Shown: positions 1-11,551 of the stretch, in pieces
Layout of the letters: every line of letters starts with the position of its first letter
How positions within the stretch are numbered: the stretch's first letter is position 1
DNA from: Microstegium vimineum
Lineage: Eukaryota > Streptophyta > Magnoliopsida > Poales > Poaceae
NCBI GenBank assembly: GCA_022036555.1
Contig: CM039137.1
Location: 9,587,630 to 9,651,629, forward strand
Reading direction: 5' to 3'
Length of the DNA: 64,000 nt
Position numbers and translations under genes: made by a program
Notes under the pieces: generated by a model
What the model saw: the letters and a program-made list of their open reading frames with translations, nothing else
Database searches by the model: none
What the model was told of the DNA's origin: nothing

Positions 1-1440
1 CAAAACGCGTTTTGGGGTTGCCCCCCCTGCGCTTCGCCGACTGAATCGACCGTGTCTCCGGCATAAATAAAACTATCTTCTACCCAAATTCCGTTTTTCT
101 TAACCGACATTCGAGTGTTCTTACCTCCTGGACACTGCACCGGCGACGACATTTGAAGTTGCAGCAAGCGATTTCTTCTCAGCAGCCTCGACCGCATCCA
201 TTACTTTGTCTGTCACGGAAAGGCAAGAGTGATCCGACATCTTCTATATTCGTCCACCGTATACTGAGTCTGGACATTTTGCTTTCTAAAGATAATAAAG
301 AGGTTGGCAGCAGCAGGGCACTCACTGATGGCATCAAGAGATGCCAGGATGACCTCGCCGGGCACGGTGGCGAGGAATGCTCTCCCTTGCTTGGAGCGGA
401 TCAGCGGCGCCGCCATGGACCCGGTCACCGAGATCACCGTATCGAGCAGCGACTGGCTCATCTTCTCGGTCATCTCCGACAGCTTCCTGACCCTGAAGAG
501 CCAACGCAATCAGCACAGCTTGCTATTGTCACGAGCATGGTAGCATCAACTGATGCACGACAAACAAAAGCATGGCAGCATACACAGCTAACTACTTGAG
601 TCACCTCTTGAGACTCTTGTTGACTGCTCCACGCTTGGTGCTCGCCTGGCTGCTCCTGTCAGCGTCGCCGAATCGGCTCCGCGCGGCGCCGTCAGCCTGA
701 GGACGAAACAGATCGGCTCCTCTCTGAACCTGCAAGCAGAAACGGTCCGCCGGGACATCATCAGCCATGGCGCACAGCTATTCTCTTCTCCACTGGATGA
801 TGGACTTGCCAGAACGCACGGGAGGAGGGGCAGCGTACAGACTACAGAGCACCTGGCTGGCGTAGGCGTCGCTGCACATGAAGATGCCCTTCACGAGCTG
901 GCCGGTGCCCGCGGCGATGGCCTTGGCAAGCACGCCGTTGTAGCCTTCCATCCTCGGCGCGAACTCGTTCCAGTACCCGTCCGACGCAACCGGCTGCTGC
1001 TGCTGCGGCGGCGGCCTGGAGCTCTTCTTGGACGACGGAACCACCGCCGCGTAAGAAGGTGCGGAGAGGCATGCGCTGGAGCGGAGCAAGCCGTCGAGCG
1101 ACGCCAGCGCGGAGGCGTCGGCGGCGGCGTTGAAGGAGACGCCGTAGTTGAGGAACGTCCCGTCGTCGTCGGGCAGCGTGAAGAGGTAGTGCAGGCGGTC
1201 GAGCTTGACGACGGGCTCGTCCCGCGCGAGCGGCCAGCCCAGGTCCTTGCCGATGCGCACCGCGGTGGCCACGGCCACGTCGTCCTTGGTGAGCCTGACG
1301 ACGGCGAGGTCCCCGCGCGCGAGCTCCACGGGGCCGACGTCGGAGCCGGCCATGAGGTGCATGGACGCGCCCGGGACGCGCAGCAGCGTCTCCTCGTGGA
1401 TGCCCCGCGGCCTGCCGGACATGGCGCCGCAGCAGCCCAT
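1..1440 (-). CDS. ERD7: Senescence/dehydration-associated protein (ERD7/spartin-like), 3' end beyond window
   Basis: Exons read on the minus strand: 1440..853, 729..605, 492..326, 209..125 and 40..1 (continuing left of the window). All junctions are GT-AG and phases join. The start at 1440 gives MGCCGAMSGRPRG, an N-terminal Gly-Cys-Cys that could be lipidated, as is common in this family. Residues 1-150 hold the plant-specific N-terminal region (LLRVPGASMHLM, LDRLHYLFTLPDD). Exon 1's end begins the senescence domain (GYNGVLAKAIAAGTGQLVKG), which continues through exon 3 (KLSEMTEKMSQSLLDTVISV, LATVPGEVILASLDAI) and exon 4 (DAVEAAEKKSLAATSNVV). Such proteins are induced by drought and senescence and associate with membranes and lipids. 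The family call is secure; the C-terminus is missing, and exon 5 is supported only by its acceptor and a short match. Longer upstream in-frame ATGs lack family similarity and were not used. Confidence 0.88.
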
Positions 1441-1877
1441 GCTGATCGATGCTACTGAAACTGAACGCGATGAGGAATTCAGAGTGGAGCTGAGCTCGTG
1501 ATGACTGATGATGACAACAAATGCTATTTTCGATGATAGGCAGACTAGATTGAAGGTCTCAACTCTCAAGCACGTAGCTGCCAGAACACATGTATATGTA
1601 TCATATATCGGACTGGGAAATTCGAATAATTCCATTGCAACAAGGCCATGCTTTCTCATTCCTTTTCGGCGCGAGCGCCTTTATTCCATCCTTCGTGGCT
1701 AATACATTCGCTTCACATCACCAAAGAATGACAATGGAATAACAGCCGTTGCCGTCCAAACATTTGATTAGTGTAGCAATAGTCTAATATAGTACTGTAT
1801 TAGAAAGAAGAAGAGAAGGGTAGGATCAACGGTTCATTTGAAACCAAACCAACAGTATTTTACAAGTTTACAGTTTA
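1441..1877. other. Upstream flank of the ERD7-like gene
   Basis: No conserved coding potential seen. It should hold the 5' UTR and promoter of the minus-strand ERD7-like gene. I could not fix a TATA box with confidence. Confidence 0.4.
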
Positions 1878-1878
1878 G

Positions 1879-2127
1879 GGGCGTGTTTGGATTCCAGCCA
1901 GCGCTGACCACGCTACAGTGTGGCGTCCCCACAAACTAGAAGACAAGCTATAGAAGGAAAATGATAGAGGGCCAAGCCACACACTAGAAGACAAGCTGCA
2001 GAAGGAAAACGGCAAAAAGACAGGACTGTGGCGGACAAAGCTTAATGTGAAACCAAACAACAGCCAAAGTTGGTGTGGCAGCCTAAGTCTAGGTGTGATG
2101 CAGTGTGGCTCTAAACCAAACACGCCC
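1879..2127. mobile_element. MITE-like element, about 250 bp
   Basis: A 12-bp perfect inverted repeat, GGGCGTGTTTGG at 1879-1890 and its complement at 2116-2127, bounds a noncoding segment. Ends of the GGGCGTGTTTGG type are common in grass MITEs. I did not find a clear target duplication, so the superfamily is undecided. Confidence 0.6.
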
Positions 2128-2330
2128 AAAACAACATAATGGATTGAGCAGCAACAGAAGTGAACACTGTGGAATATTATGCTTATGGAATAAGCTAACC
2201 GAATAACTGAATAATTAACAAGGGCAAGTGTATTGAATCATGCATAAGACTGGAACTCTTATCTAAAAAAAATATGTAGCTTCAGTAAGTAAGCGGCCTT
2301 AAGAAGAAGGAAGTGGAATACAAACGTGAT

Positions 2331-2345
2331 AGCCTTTTTTTTTTT
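2331..2345 (-). repeat. Poly-T tract, possible retroposon tail
   Basis: A run of about 15 T precedes sequence resembling the poly-A ends of grass LINE-like copies on the minus strand. No target duplication was found, and a Stowaway-like element begins about 40 bp later, so only a remnant could be present. Confidence 0.3.
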
Positions 2346-2383
2346 CCAAAGTGAAGGAAATTCTATTACAACTCATCCTAGAA

Positions 2384-2600
2384 CTCCCTCCAACCCAAAA
2401 AGAAGACGTTATGACATATACGTGAAGGTCAAACTTTTTTAGGTTTAAATAAGTTTTTTAATAGTATATTTAACGATTTATCTAATGTATTAATTATATA
2501 TTATAAATATTTATATATTCTTTTATATATAATTAGGCAAATTTAAAAAAGTTTGACTTCTTAGAAAGTAAGAATGACTTTTATTTAGGGACGGAGGGAG
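2384..2600. mobile_element. Stowaway-like MITE
   Basis: The right end GGGACGGAGGGAG (2588-2600) is followed by TA, the classic Stowaway (Tc1/mariner) terminus and target. The left end CTCCCTCCAACCCAAAAAG at 2384 is a diverged match. The body is AT-rich and noncoding. Confidence 0.65.
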
Positions 2601-3400
2601 TACATTTTCAAATTATATATGAAAAAAAATTAAAATAAACTATACATAATATTCTATTCAGATTTGGCATAATATTACATAGCACGCAATATCACCGGTA
2701 GTGAAGATCGAAAATATCCACATAGAACTTCATGTACGTTGTGCACATTGGTCATGTATGCGCCTTTATATGTGTGCAGCACGTTATGTGCACAAAAAAG
2801 GATACTTTTTGCTAATTAAAATATTTCAGGACATATCTAAAGTTGTAAAAAATAAAAAAAACATTTTACCACATCCAATAGATTACACATCCATCTTTAT
2901 ATAAAAAAGTTTCATTATTTATCAGTTTTACAAAATTTAAAAGTAAATAAATATATAGTATTACACATATTGGTCATGTTCATCTACACTATCTTTTATC
3001 GAACCAATAATATTTTTCTCTCACAACAAAACAGCATAAGCATTCATCATAAACTAAATTTTAGCCAAAGAAACATGACTATTACCAAATAGAAAGTAAT
3101 AGATGATTTTAATTATTTGATCAAATTAAATGAACGACTCACGGTTATTTATAATTATCTGTTTTTCCATTAGTAAATCAATATATATTTAAAAAAATTC
3201 GCTGCCACTGCCAGTGCTTTGCCAAGCATCCAGTAGTAATTGGCCATTTCCATTCAAGAAGAGGTACATGTTCTCTCGGACCTGAGTTGGAGTTATCCGA
3301 GCCGTCCATACATTGATACATACACCATCGGACGGATCTCCACGGTTTCTTAGCCGTTACGAAGCAACTAGCTAACTTGGCTGCTACTCCGCTGTGTGGG
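2601..3400. other. AT-rich spacer and EF-2 upstream region
   Basis: Mostly AT-rich with no convincing ORF. The last about 200 bp are more balanced in composition and form the proximal promoter of the EF-2 gene. Confidence 0.4.
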
Positions 3401-3408
3401 CTATAAAA
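3401..3408 (+). promoter_or_regulatory. TATA box of the EF-2 gene
   Basis: CTATAAAA lies about 75 bp upstream of the proposed 5'-UTR intron (3482..3615, GT-AG, ending CTTGCAG) and 285 bp upstream of the ATG. Spacing fits a transcription start near 3435. A 5'-UTR intron is common in highly expressed plant translation-factor genes. Confidence 0.7.
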
Positions 3409-3685
3409 GTAAGCGTTCAGAGGGCAGACCACTTCACCGCTCGTCTCGCTCGTCATTTCCCCTGCTCCTCGACAGCAGCAGGTTTGCCCCTTCTTCTCTA
3501 CGTAAATCCCATGTCTGTTTTGACTGTTTCATCTGTTCTTCGTCCCCGTGGATGTTCTATGTGTTCTGCGATGTACTAGGAGTATCGCTTAGCCTTGCAT
3601 GCTCTGGTCTTGCAGGAGAGGAGAGAGATCAGAGATCCCTCCTTCGCCTTACTCTTGGCGTCACCTTCTGGGGCCGCCCTTGAAG

Positions 3686-6333
3686 ATGGTTAAGGTCACC
3701 GCCGACAAGCTCCGCGCGAGCATGGACAACAAGCACAACATCAGGAACATATCCGTCATCGCGCACGTCGATCACGGTCAGCTCTCCTTCAATTTGCTCT
3801 CTCTGCTTGTTCCTTAACCTCGTTATTAGGTCACTATTATTGCCTATGCATGCGTATCCGTGATTGTGATCTGTGACATTATTGACCGCAGGAAAGTCGA
3901 CGCTCACCGACTCGCTGCTGGCCGCGGCGGGCATCATCGCGCAGGACGCGGCCGGCGGCGTGCGGATGACGGACACGCGCGCGCGGACGAGGCCGAGCGC
4001 GGCATCACCATCAAGTCCACGGGCATCTCCCTCTACTACGAGATGGCCGAGGGACGTTTCGGGGGCGCCCGCGACGGCAGCTCGTCGACGTCGTACCTCA
4101 TCAACCTCATCGACTCGCCCGGGCACGTCGACTTCTCGTCGGAGGTCACGGCAGCGCTCCGCATCACCGACGGCGCCCTCGTCGTCGTCGACTGCATCGA
4201 GGGCGTCTGCGTCCAGACCGAGACCGTGCTCCGCCAGGCCCTCGCGGAGCGGATCAAGCCCGTCCTGGCCGTCAACAAGATGGACCGCTGCTTCCTTGAG
4301 CTCCAGGTGAACGGCGAGGAGGCGTACCAGTCGTTCCGGCGCGTGATCGAGAACGCGAACGTGATCATCTCGACGTACGAGGACAGCAGCCTGGGCGACT
4401 GCCAGGTGTCGCCGGAGAAGGGCACGGTGGCGTTCTCCGCGGGCTGCACGGCTGGGCGTTCACCCTGTCCGACTTCGCCAAGATGTACGCGGCCAAGTTC
4501 GGCGTGGACGAGGCCAGGATGACGGAGCGGCTCTGGGGCGAGCACTTCTTCGACCCGGCCACCCGCAGCTGGTCCACCAGGCACACGGGCTCCCCGACGT
4601 GCCACCGCGGCTTCGTGCAGTTCTGCTACCAGCCCATCCAGCACATCATCCAGGCGTGCATGAGTGACAAGGAGAAGCTGTGGCCGATGCTCCACAAGCT
4701 CTTCGTGGCGCTGAAGCCCGAGGACAGGGAGCTGTCGGGGAAGGCCCTGATGAAGCGGGTCATGCAGGCCTGGCTGCCCGCCAGCGCCGCGCTGCTGGAG
4801 ATGGTCGTCTCCCACCTGCCGTCTCCTGCCACGGCGCAGCGGTACCGCGTGGAGACGCTGTACGAGGGCCCCCTCGACGACGCGTACGCCACCGGCATCC
4901 GCAACTGCGACCCCGAGGCTCCCCTCATGCTCTACGTGTCCAAGATGATCCCGGCCAGCGGCGACAAGGGCAGGTTCTACGCGTTCGGCCGGGTCTTCTC
5001 CGGCACGGTGGCGACCGGCGCCAAGGTCCGCATCATGGGCCCCAACTACGTGTCCGGCGGGAAGAAGGACCTCTTCGTCAAGACGGTGCAGCGGACGGTC
5101 ATCTGGATGGCCGGCAAGCGGCAGGAGTCCGTCGACGACGTGCCCTGCGGCAACACCGTCGCCCTCGTCGGCCTCGACCATTTCATCACCAAGAACGCCA
5201 CGCTCGCCGACGACACGGCGGTGGACGCGCACCCCATGAAGGCCATGAGGTTCTCCGTCTCGCCGGTCGTGCACAAGTCCGTGGCCTGCAAGAACGCCGC
5301 CGACCTGCCCAAGCTCGTGGAAGGGCTTAAGCGCCTCGCCAAGTCGGACCCACTCGTGGTGTGCACCGTCTCGGAGACCGGCGAGCACGTCGTCGCCGGC
5401 GTCGGGGATCTCCATCTGGAGATCTGCCTCAAGGATCTGCGGCAGGAGTTCATGAGCGGCACCGAGATCGTCGTTGGCCCGCCCGTCGTCTCGTACCGCG
5501 AGACGGTTCTAGCTAGGTCGTGCCGCACCGTCATGAGCAAGTCGCCCAACAGGCACAACCGCCTGTACATGGAGGCCTGGCCGCTGCAGAAAGAGCTGGC
5601 CAAGGCCATCGACGACGACGACGACGAGCTCGTCGGCTGCAAGGACGTCCGCGCCAAAGTCCTGTCCGAGGAGTTCGGCTGGGACAAGGACGTGGCCAAG
5701 AAAATATGGTGCTTCGGTCCTGAGGCCACCGGGCCCAACATGATGGTGGACATGTGTAGGGGAGTCCAGTACGTGGGAGAGGTCAGGGACTCGGTGGTCG
5801 CCGGCTTCCAGTGGGCCTCCAAGGAAGGCGCGCTCGCCGAAGAGAGCATGCGCGGCGTCTGCTTCGAGCTCCGCGACGCCATGCTGCACGCCGACGCCAT
5901 CCACCGCGGCGGCGGCCAGATCATCCCCACGGCGCGGCGCGTCATGTACGCCGCGCAGCTCACGGCGATGCCGCGCCTCATGGAGCCCGTCTACCTCGTC
6001 GAGATCCAGGCGCCGGAGAGGGCGACGGGGAGCATCTACAGCCTCTTGAGCAAGAAGAGGGGCAGCGTGATTGAGGAGACGCGGAGGCCGGGTACGCCAC
6101 TGATCAACTTCAAGGCCTACCTCCCTGTCACAGAGTCGCTCGAGTTCACTGAGAAGCTACGCGCCGAGACGTCCGGCGAGGCGTTCCCGCAGTGCGTCTT
6201 CGATCACTGGGAGGCTTTCAACTCCGATCCGCTAGAGGAGGGATCCATGGCAGCGAAGCTCATCGGCGACATCAGGAAGAGGAAGGGTCTCAAGAACATG
6301 ATCCCGCTGTCCGAGTTCGAGGATAGGCTTTGA
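3686..6333 (+). pseudogene. EF2: Translation elongation factor 2 (EF-2) gene with two frame-breaking indels
   Basis: EF-2 is the GTPase that moves the ribosome along mRNA. Exon 1 is 3686..3776 and exon 2 is 3892..6333; the intron splits the Gly codon of the P-loop HVDHGKST, as in other plant EF-2 genes. Switch and G motifs are present (ADEAERGITIKS, DSPGHVD, NKMD), as are domains II-V, the diphthamide loop DAIHRGGGQ with its His, and the C-terminus PLSEFEDRL. Two extra bases in a CG run (about 3976-3985) and one missing base at about 4441-4445 put the gene in three frames. Allowing for them, the length would be 843 residues, exactly that of plant EF-2. The last 616 codons are open, so this is either a very young pseudogene or a locus with sequence errors. 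It is a diverged paralogue (for example EAWPLQ where EARPM is usual). Confidence 0.85.
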
Positions 6334-6870
6334 CTTAACCTTTTTCTATTTACATTATAAATTAGTTGATCTGCGTTTCGCTTCAAGCTATTATGTTTAC
6401 TGCATTGCATGGTTTGCTTTGTTCTTTGTTCAAAAGGAAAATTTTAGTTGTATAAATGTAGTTATGCTAAAACCTTAATGAAATATGTTAGGTGTGAAAT
6501 AGTTTGTTCGTTTCACCTTCTTACAGCTTTGGTATCAGTTGATTGGTGTGAAATATATTACCTCTGTCCTAAAATTTAAGGTATCATAGAAATTCTATGA
6601 CAAATAAGAGGGTAATGCAGTTTTATGGCACCTTCCTACAGAATATCAGTTGATCGTTCGTTTTGCTTAGTATAAACAGATCCATAAAAAATGTCCTTTG
6701 TCAAGCAATTTCTAAAGGTCCAAACACAAATAAGATTCTATATAAGAAGTCAGAAAGACAAATATATCCAAATAAATTTGAACCAAATTTTCTATAACTG
6801 AATGAGCAGGAGACACATGAGACTATGAAGGTGTACTGTATCATTATATTAAAAAAAAAGGAGTCTAAAC
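6334..6870. other. EF-2 3' flank and AT-rich spacer
   Basis: AT-rich and noncoding. It holds the EF-2 3' UTR and ends with TAAAC (6866-6870), the left copy of the copia target duplication. Confidence 0.4.
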
Positions 6871-7124
6871 TAGAGAAGTTTAGACTCAAGCCACACTTTT
6901 CGTTGATACACTGACGTTTACATTTATACAGGGGTGAGCACAGCTCGTGGTCTCTCAGATCCTACATACAAGGAGACTAGGCCGCTCAGCCGTTCGTCGT
7001 GCTTATGCAGATCGTGGGCGCGGTCTGCGCGCGCACGCTCCGCGCGGCTGGTGCGCGCTCCGCGCGACTGCGTCGTTGGCCGTTGGCGGCGTCCTGAAGA
7101 CTCGGCTGAAGGCCTCCGTTATCA
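6871..7124 (-). repeat. 3' LTR of the copia element
   Basis: Read on the minus strand it begins TGATAACGG and ends CTTCTCTA. It lacks 19 bp present in the other LTR. Confidence 0.93.
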
Positions 7125-10100
7125 CCCCCCCCCCCCGCAGTGGCAGCGTCGGATGGCCCGACGGTGAGACTGGATCGGAACGCCGCGAACGTCGCTGTGG
7201 GCAGGCCCTTAGTCATCACGTCGGCGAACTGCTGATCAGTTGGAACATGAACGACGCGCAGCTCACCGAGGGCGACTCGTTCCCGCACGAAGTGGATGTC
7301 CAGCTCGATATGCTTGGTACGCCGGTGATGTACAAGGTTCTTGCTCATGTAGACGGCGGATACGTTGTCGCAGTAGGCGATCGTGGCACTTGGAACGTCG
7401 ACATAGAGCTCGCCGAGCAGCTGTCGTAGCCAGATACATTCGGCCACCGCGTTCGCCACGGCCCGGTATTCGGCTCCGGCGCTTGACCGGGATACCGTGG
7501 CCTGTCGCTTGGACGACCACGACACCAGCGCGTTGCCGAGGTAGAAGCAGTATCCGGACGTGGAACGCCGCGTGTCGGGGCAGCCGGCCCAGTCGGCGTC
7601 CGAGTAGGCGATGATCGACGGCGTCGAAGTCGTGCCGCGGAGGTGAAGACCGTAGGATGTAGTGCCTCGGACGTAGCGCAGTATTCGTTTGACGATGGCG
7701 AGGCGGCACTCCCGTGGGTCATGCATGTGCAGGCATGCCTGTTGGACGGCGTAGGCGATGTCGGGCCGTGTGATGGTGAGGTATTGGAGCGCTCCGGCGA
7801 TACTGCGGTACTCACTCGGATCACGAACAACAGCACCAGAGGACGACGACAGCTTGGCCTTCGTGTCGATCGGCGTCGCGGCGGGCTTGCAGTGCACCAT
7901 GCCCGCACGGTCGAGCAGCTCCTCAGCGTACTTCGTCTACGACAGGAAGAAGTTGGAGTCGCGACGTCGCACATCGACGCCGAGGAAGAAGTGCAACGGG
8001 CCCATGTCCTTCATGGTGAACTCAGCCTGGAGTTTGGCGATGATGTCCCGAAGAAGCGCATCGGAGGAGGCAGTGAGCACCATGTCGTCGACGTACAGGA
8101 GCAGGTATGCTGTGGACGAGCCGCGACGAAGAACGAACAGGGAGGAGTCCGAACGTGTGTCGACGAACCCGATGGAGCGCAGGAAGCCGGCAATGCGTGT
8201 AAACCACGCCCGAGGAGCCTGTCGGAGACCGTACAAGGAGCGCGAGAGAAGGCAGACGGCGTCGGGCTGCGTCGGGTCGACGAAGCCGATGGGCTGCTGG
8301 CAGAGGACGCGTTCGTTGAGGTGGCCGTGGAGAAACGCGTTGGAGACATCAAGCTGTCGGACCGGCCATCGTTTCCCTGCAACAATCGTGAGCACGGTAC
8401 GGATTGTCGCCGGCTTCACCACGGGAGTGAAGGTCTCGCTGAAGTCGATGCCCGCGCGCTGCGTGAAGCCGCGCACGACCCAGCAAGCTTTGTAGCGGTC
8501 GAGGCTGCCGTCGGGGTTGTACTTATGCTTGAACACCCACTTCCCGGTGACGACGTTCACTCGCGCGGGCCGTGGAATGAGCCGCCATGTATGGTTGGCC
8601 TGTAGGGCGTCGAACTCCCGCTGCATGGCCGCCTTCCAGTTGGGGTCGCGGAGAGCCGCACGCGCAGATGTGGGGATCGGGGAGACCGCCGGTGCAGCCG
8701 CCGTCATAGCGTACCGTGGATTCGGCTTGTGGATGCCGTCTCGAGCACGGGTCACCATGGGATGACGTTGTGGTGCGGCAACTGGAGTTGGCGCTGCTGG
8801 TGTCGAAGAGCCGGTGCTGTCCGACGAGGATGACGTCGAGGAAGACGGTGGCGTGGCGTCAAACCGCGGCGCCGAGGGTGTGGACGACGAAGGCGCAGAT
8901 GGCATGGATGACGACGGCGGAGAAGACGCTGGCGTGCCATCAAAACGTGGCGGTGAAGGTGCCGGCGTTATGTCAGAGTTGGGCACCGTCGAGGGAGCGT
9001 CGTGGTGCCGAACCGGATGCGCGACGCCGTGGCCAGCAGGGGGCAACGGGGCCACGATCGGTTCGACATCGCGAATGACCACTGTGGATGGCGCGCGCGG
9101 TTGACATACTTGACGAAAGGGGAACTGAGACTCATCGAACACGACGTGCCGTGAAGTGATGACGCGTCGCGTTTCCATGTCGTAGCACCTGTACCCCTTG
9201 TGATCTGCAGGATATCCGAGGAAAACACATGGGACGGAGCGCGGACAAAGCTTGTGTGCCGCGGTCGCCGTCTGGTTAGGGAAGCACAGGCTGCCAAAGA
9301 CGCGCAAGTGATCATAGGTGGGGGGAGTGCCAAAAAGAAGCTGATGTGGTGTCATGGTGCCGGTGGCGCGGCACGGCCGGATGTTGATCAGATTGGTCGC
9401 AGTGGCCAGAGCCTCGACCCAAAACTGCGGTGGAGCAGATGCGTGCAGGAGCATGGCACGCACGCTGTCGTTCAGAGTGCGCAAGGTACGTTCGGCCTTG
9501 CCATTCTGTGCCGATGTGTATGGGCAGGAGAGACGAAAGGCCATCCCATGAGCTTGAAGAAATCGGCGCATGGTGTAGTTATCAAATTCTCGGCCGTTGT
9601 CAGTTTGCAAAGCGACAATAGGTAATCGAAACTGAGTGTGAACATAGGAGCAAAATTTCAGAAAAGTTGGGACGACATCAGCTTTATTCAGTAGCGGGAA
9701 TGACCAAACATAATGAGTGAAATCATCGATGATAACCAAATAAAATTTGTAACCGGAGATGCTAGGTACAGGACTTGTCCAAACATCGGAATGCACTAAT
9801 TGGAAAGGAAAATAACTAATGGACTGAGATGATGAAAAGGGTAGGCGAACGTGTTGGCCTAATTGGCAAGCAGTGCAGATATGATCGGTGGACTTGGTGA
9901 AGGAGAAGTCGAAACTACGCAGCGGCGCGGTCAGTTGATCACGCCCTGGATGCCCCAGCCGTTGGTGCCATAGGTCGGCTGATGCGGAGGAGGCATGAAG
10001 AGCATGATGTTGTGGTGGCCGCAGGGGGTAGAGGTCGCCGTGGCTATCACATCGGAGCTTCTCCTGACGGGTGTCCAGATCCTTGATGGAGAAACCATGG

Positions 10101-10513
10101 GGATCAAATTCAACCGAAACATTATTATCACGGGTTAGAGATCGGACAGAAATCAAATTCTTGACTAAAGAAGGAGTGACGAGTATGTTGTTGAGGGATA
10201 GAGGAGTGGAGGAGGTGGGAATGGAGGAGGCAGCAAGGTGGGTGATGGGCATGCGAGCACCATTGCCCACCGTGACAGAAGAGGAGGGAAAAAGAGGGCG
10301 CGGATGATGAAGGTTACCGGTGCCGGACGCCATGTGTGAAGAAGCGCCGGTGTCCAGGAACCAGTCGGAGCCGCTGGTGCCTGTAGGAGGAACGCCGGCG
10401 TTGGCGAGGGCGGCGAGCAGGGCGTTCGGCTCGGCGGGCGCTGTCACGTAGTTGGGCGCCTGGCCGTAGACGTCGTAAGGGCCGGCTGTTGGGCAGCCGA
10501 CGTAGAAAGCCTA
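6986..10513 (-). pseudogene. Copia pol (protease, integrase, reverse transcriptase, RNase H)
   Basis: One long frame (10447 to 7937) carries the protease motif WFLDTGASSHM, the pre-integrase LWHQRLGHPG, the integrase core with DVW, TDNGREF and the E of QNGKAERT, then the reverse transcriptase with KARWVV-like KACWVVRGF, LDVSNAFLHG and YVDD (LLLYVDDMVL). A TAG at 7937-7939 replaces an expected Gln in FFLS-Q-TKYAEELL. RNase H follows in the same frame (PDIAYAVQQA, DADWAGCPDTRRSTSG, CDNVSAVYMSKN). A second TAG at 10511-10513 interrupts the junction with gag. The RNase H frame runs into the 3' LTR because the G12 run shifts the TGA-TAA at the LTR edge out of frame. The protein cannot be made as one polyprotein. 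Confidence 0.9.
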
Positions 10514-11485
10514 TTGAGGAGGCGTTCCGGGACGTGGGCCGAGGACACCGGCGGCGGGGGTCGGAAGGGCATGGGCCATGCCTGGACCATGCCCTGCCAG
10601 GGGTTGTACGCCGCGGCCCACGGTGTATTGGGGAAGGTGGCATGCCGTGGCGTCAGAGTAGAGCCGCCACTAGCGGCGGCGGTGTTGTGGGCAGGTGCCC
10701 CGTTGCCGTTGCCGTTGCCGCGCCCGCAACCGCGGCGTCGGTTGCGGTTGCCGCTGGGAGGAGTGCTGGAGGTGTGACCGGCTGGAGCAGGGACTGACGG
10801 AGGGGCTGTAGAGTTCGACGAAGACCCGCCAGTGGGTAGCGGCACGCGTACGCCTTGTGCGACCATAGCCTGCTGCGCCGCCAACTTGTTGTGCTGGTTG
10901 GCATAGAGCTCCTCCAGCAGGAGGAATGAGCGAGCGGTGAGGAAGGTGTGCGGAGGCTGGTGAGAGGTGATGGTGGCGATGCAGTGACGGTATTTGTCGT
11001 TGAGGCCGCGCAACATGTTGAGGACCTGGGACGGGTCGGGGACTGGCTGGCCGAGGTCGCCAAGAGCGTCGGCGAGCTCCTTCAGCTTGGCGGTGTAGTC
11101 GGTGATGCTGAGGTCGCCCTGGAACACCATGTCTCGCGACATCATGCGCATCGTCCGCGTTCCCGGCGCCTCCGCCTTCACAATCTGGCGTGCCATCGTC
11201 GACCAATTCCGCGACCATCAGCTCCACCGCACCGTCTACCTGGAGGCCGAATACCGGAGTCTGTTCCAGGGCGACCTCAGCATCACCGACTACACCGCCA
11301 AGTTGAAGGAGCTCGCCGACGCTCTTGGCGACCTCGGCCAGCCAGTCCCCGACCCGTCCCAGGTCCTCAACATGTTGCGCGGCCTCAACGACAAATACCG
11401 TCATGAACGAGGTGGTGAAGGATGCGGACGAGGAGGGAGAGCCTTGGGTGGAATGCTCGAACGTAAACAGTGGGTTGTCGTCCAT
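10444..11485 (-). pseudogene. Copia gag, rearranged by an inverted duplication
   Basis: The minus strand encodes a gag C-terminal part (GDLSITDYTAKLKELADALG, LNMLRGLNDKYRH, then a Gly/Asn/Arg-rich tail) and, near 11485, a normal-looking N-terminus (MDDNPLFTFEHSTQGSPSSS). Between them, positions 11127-11403 are inverted: the plus strand there encodes gag residues (TIWRAIVDQFRDHQLHRTVY) and repeats the GDLSITDY segment. The inverted arms are 10985-11126 and 11262-11403, 141 of 142 bases matching. A further frameshift near 10550 separates gag from the pol frame. Gag forms the virus-like particle; this copy cannot encode it. Confidence 0.85.
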
Positions 11486-11551
11486 GGCGAGCAGCGGAGG
11501 AGGGGGATGAGCGCTGGTTTACAGGGGATCAAACCAAGCTAATAGATACCA

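Noticed and set aside
778..1659. Longer N-terminus for the ERD7-like protein from 1659
   Set aside because: The added residues have no similarity to the family, and MGCC at 1440 is the usual start.
4036..5981. Long minus-strand ORFs opposite EF-2
   Set aside because: Shadows caused by strong GC third-position bias of the EF-2 exon.
7643..9625. Plus-strand ORFs across copia pol
   Set aside because: Antisense shadows of pol without any family similarity.
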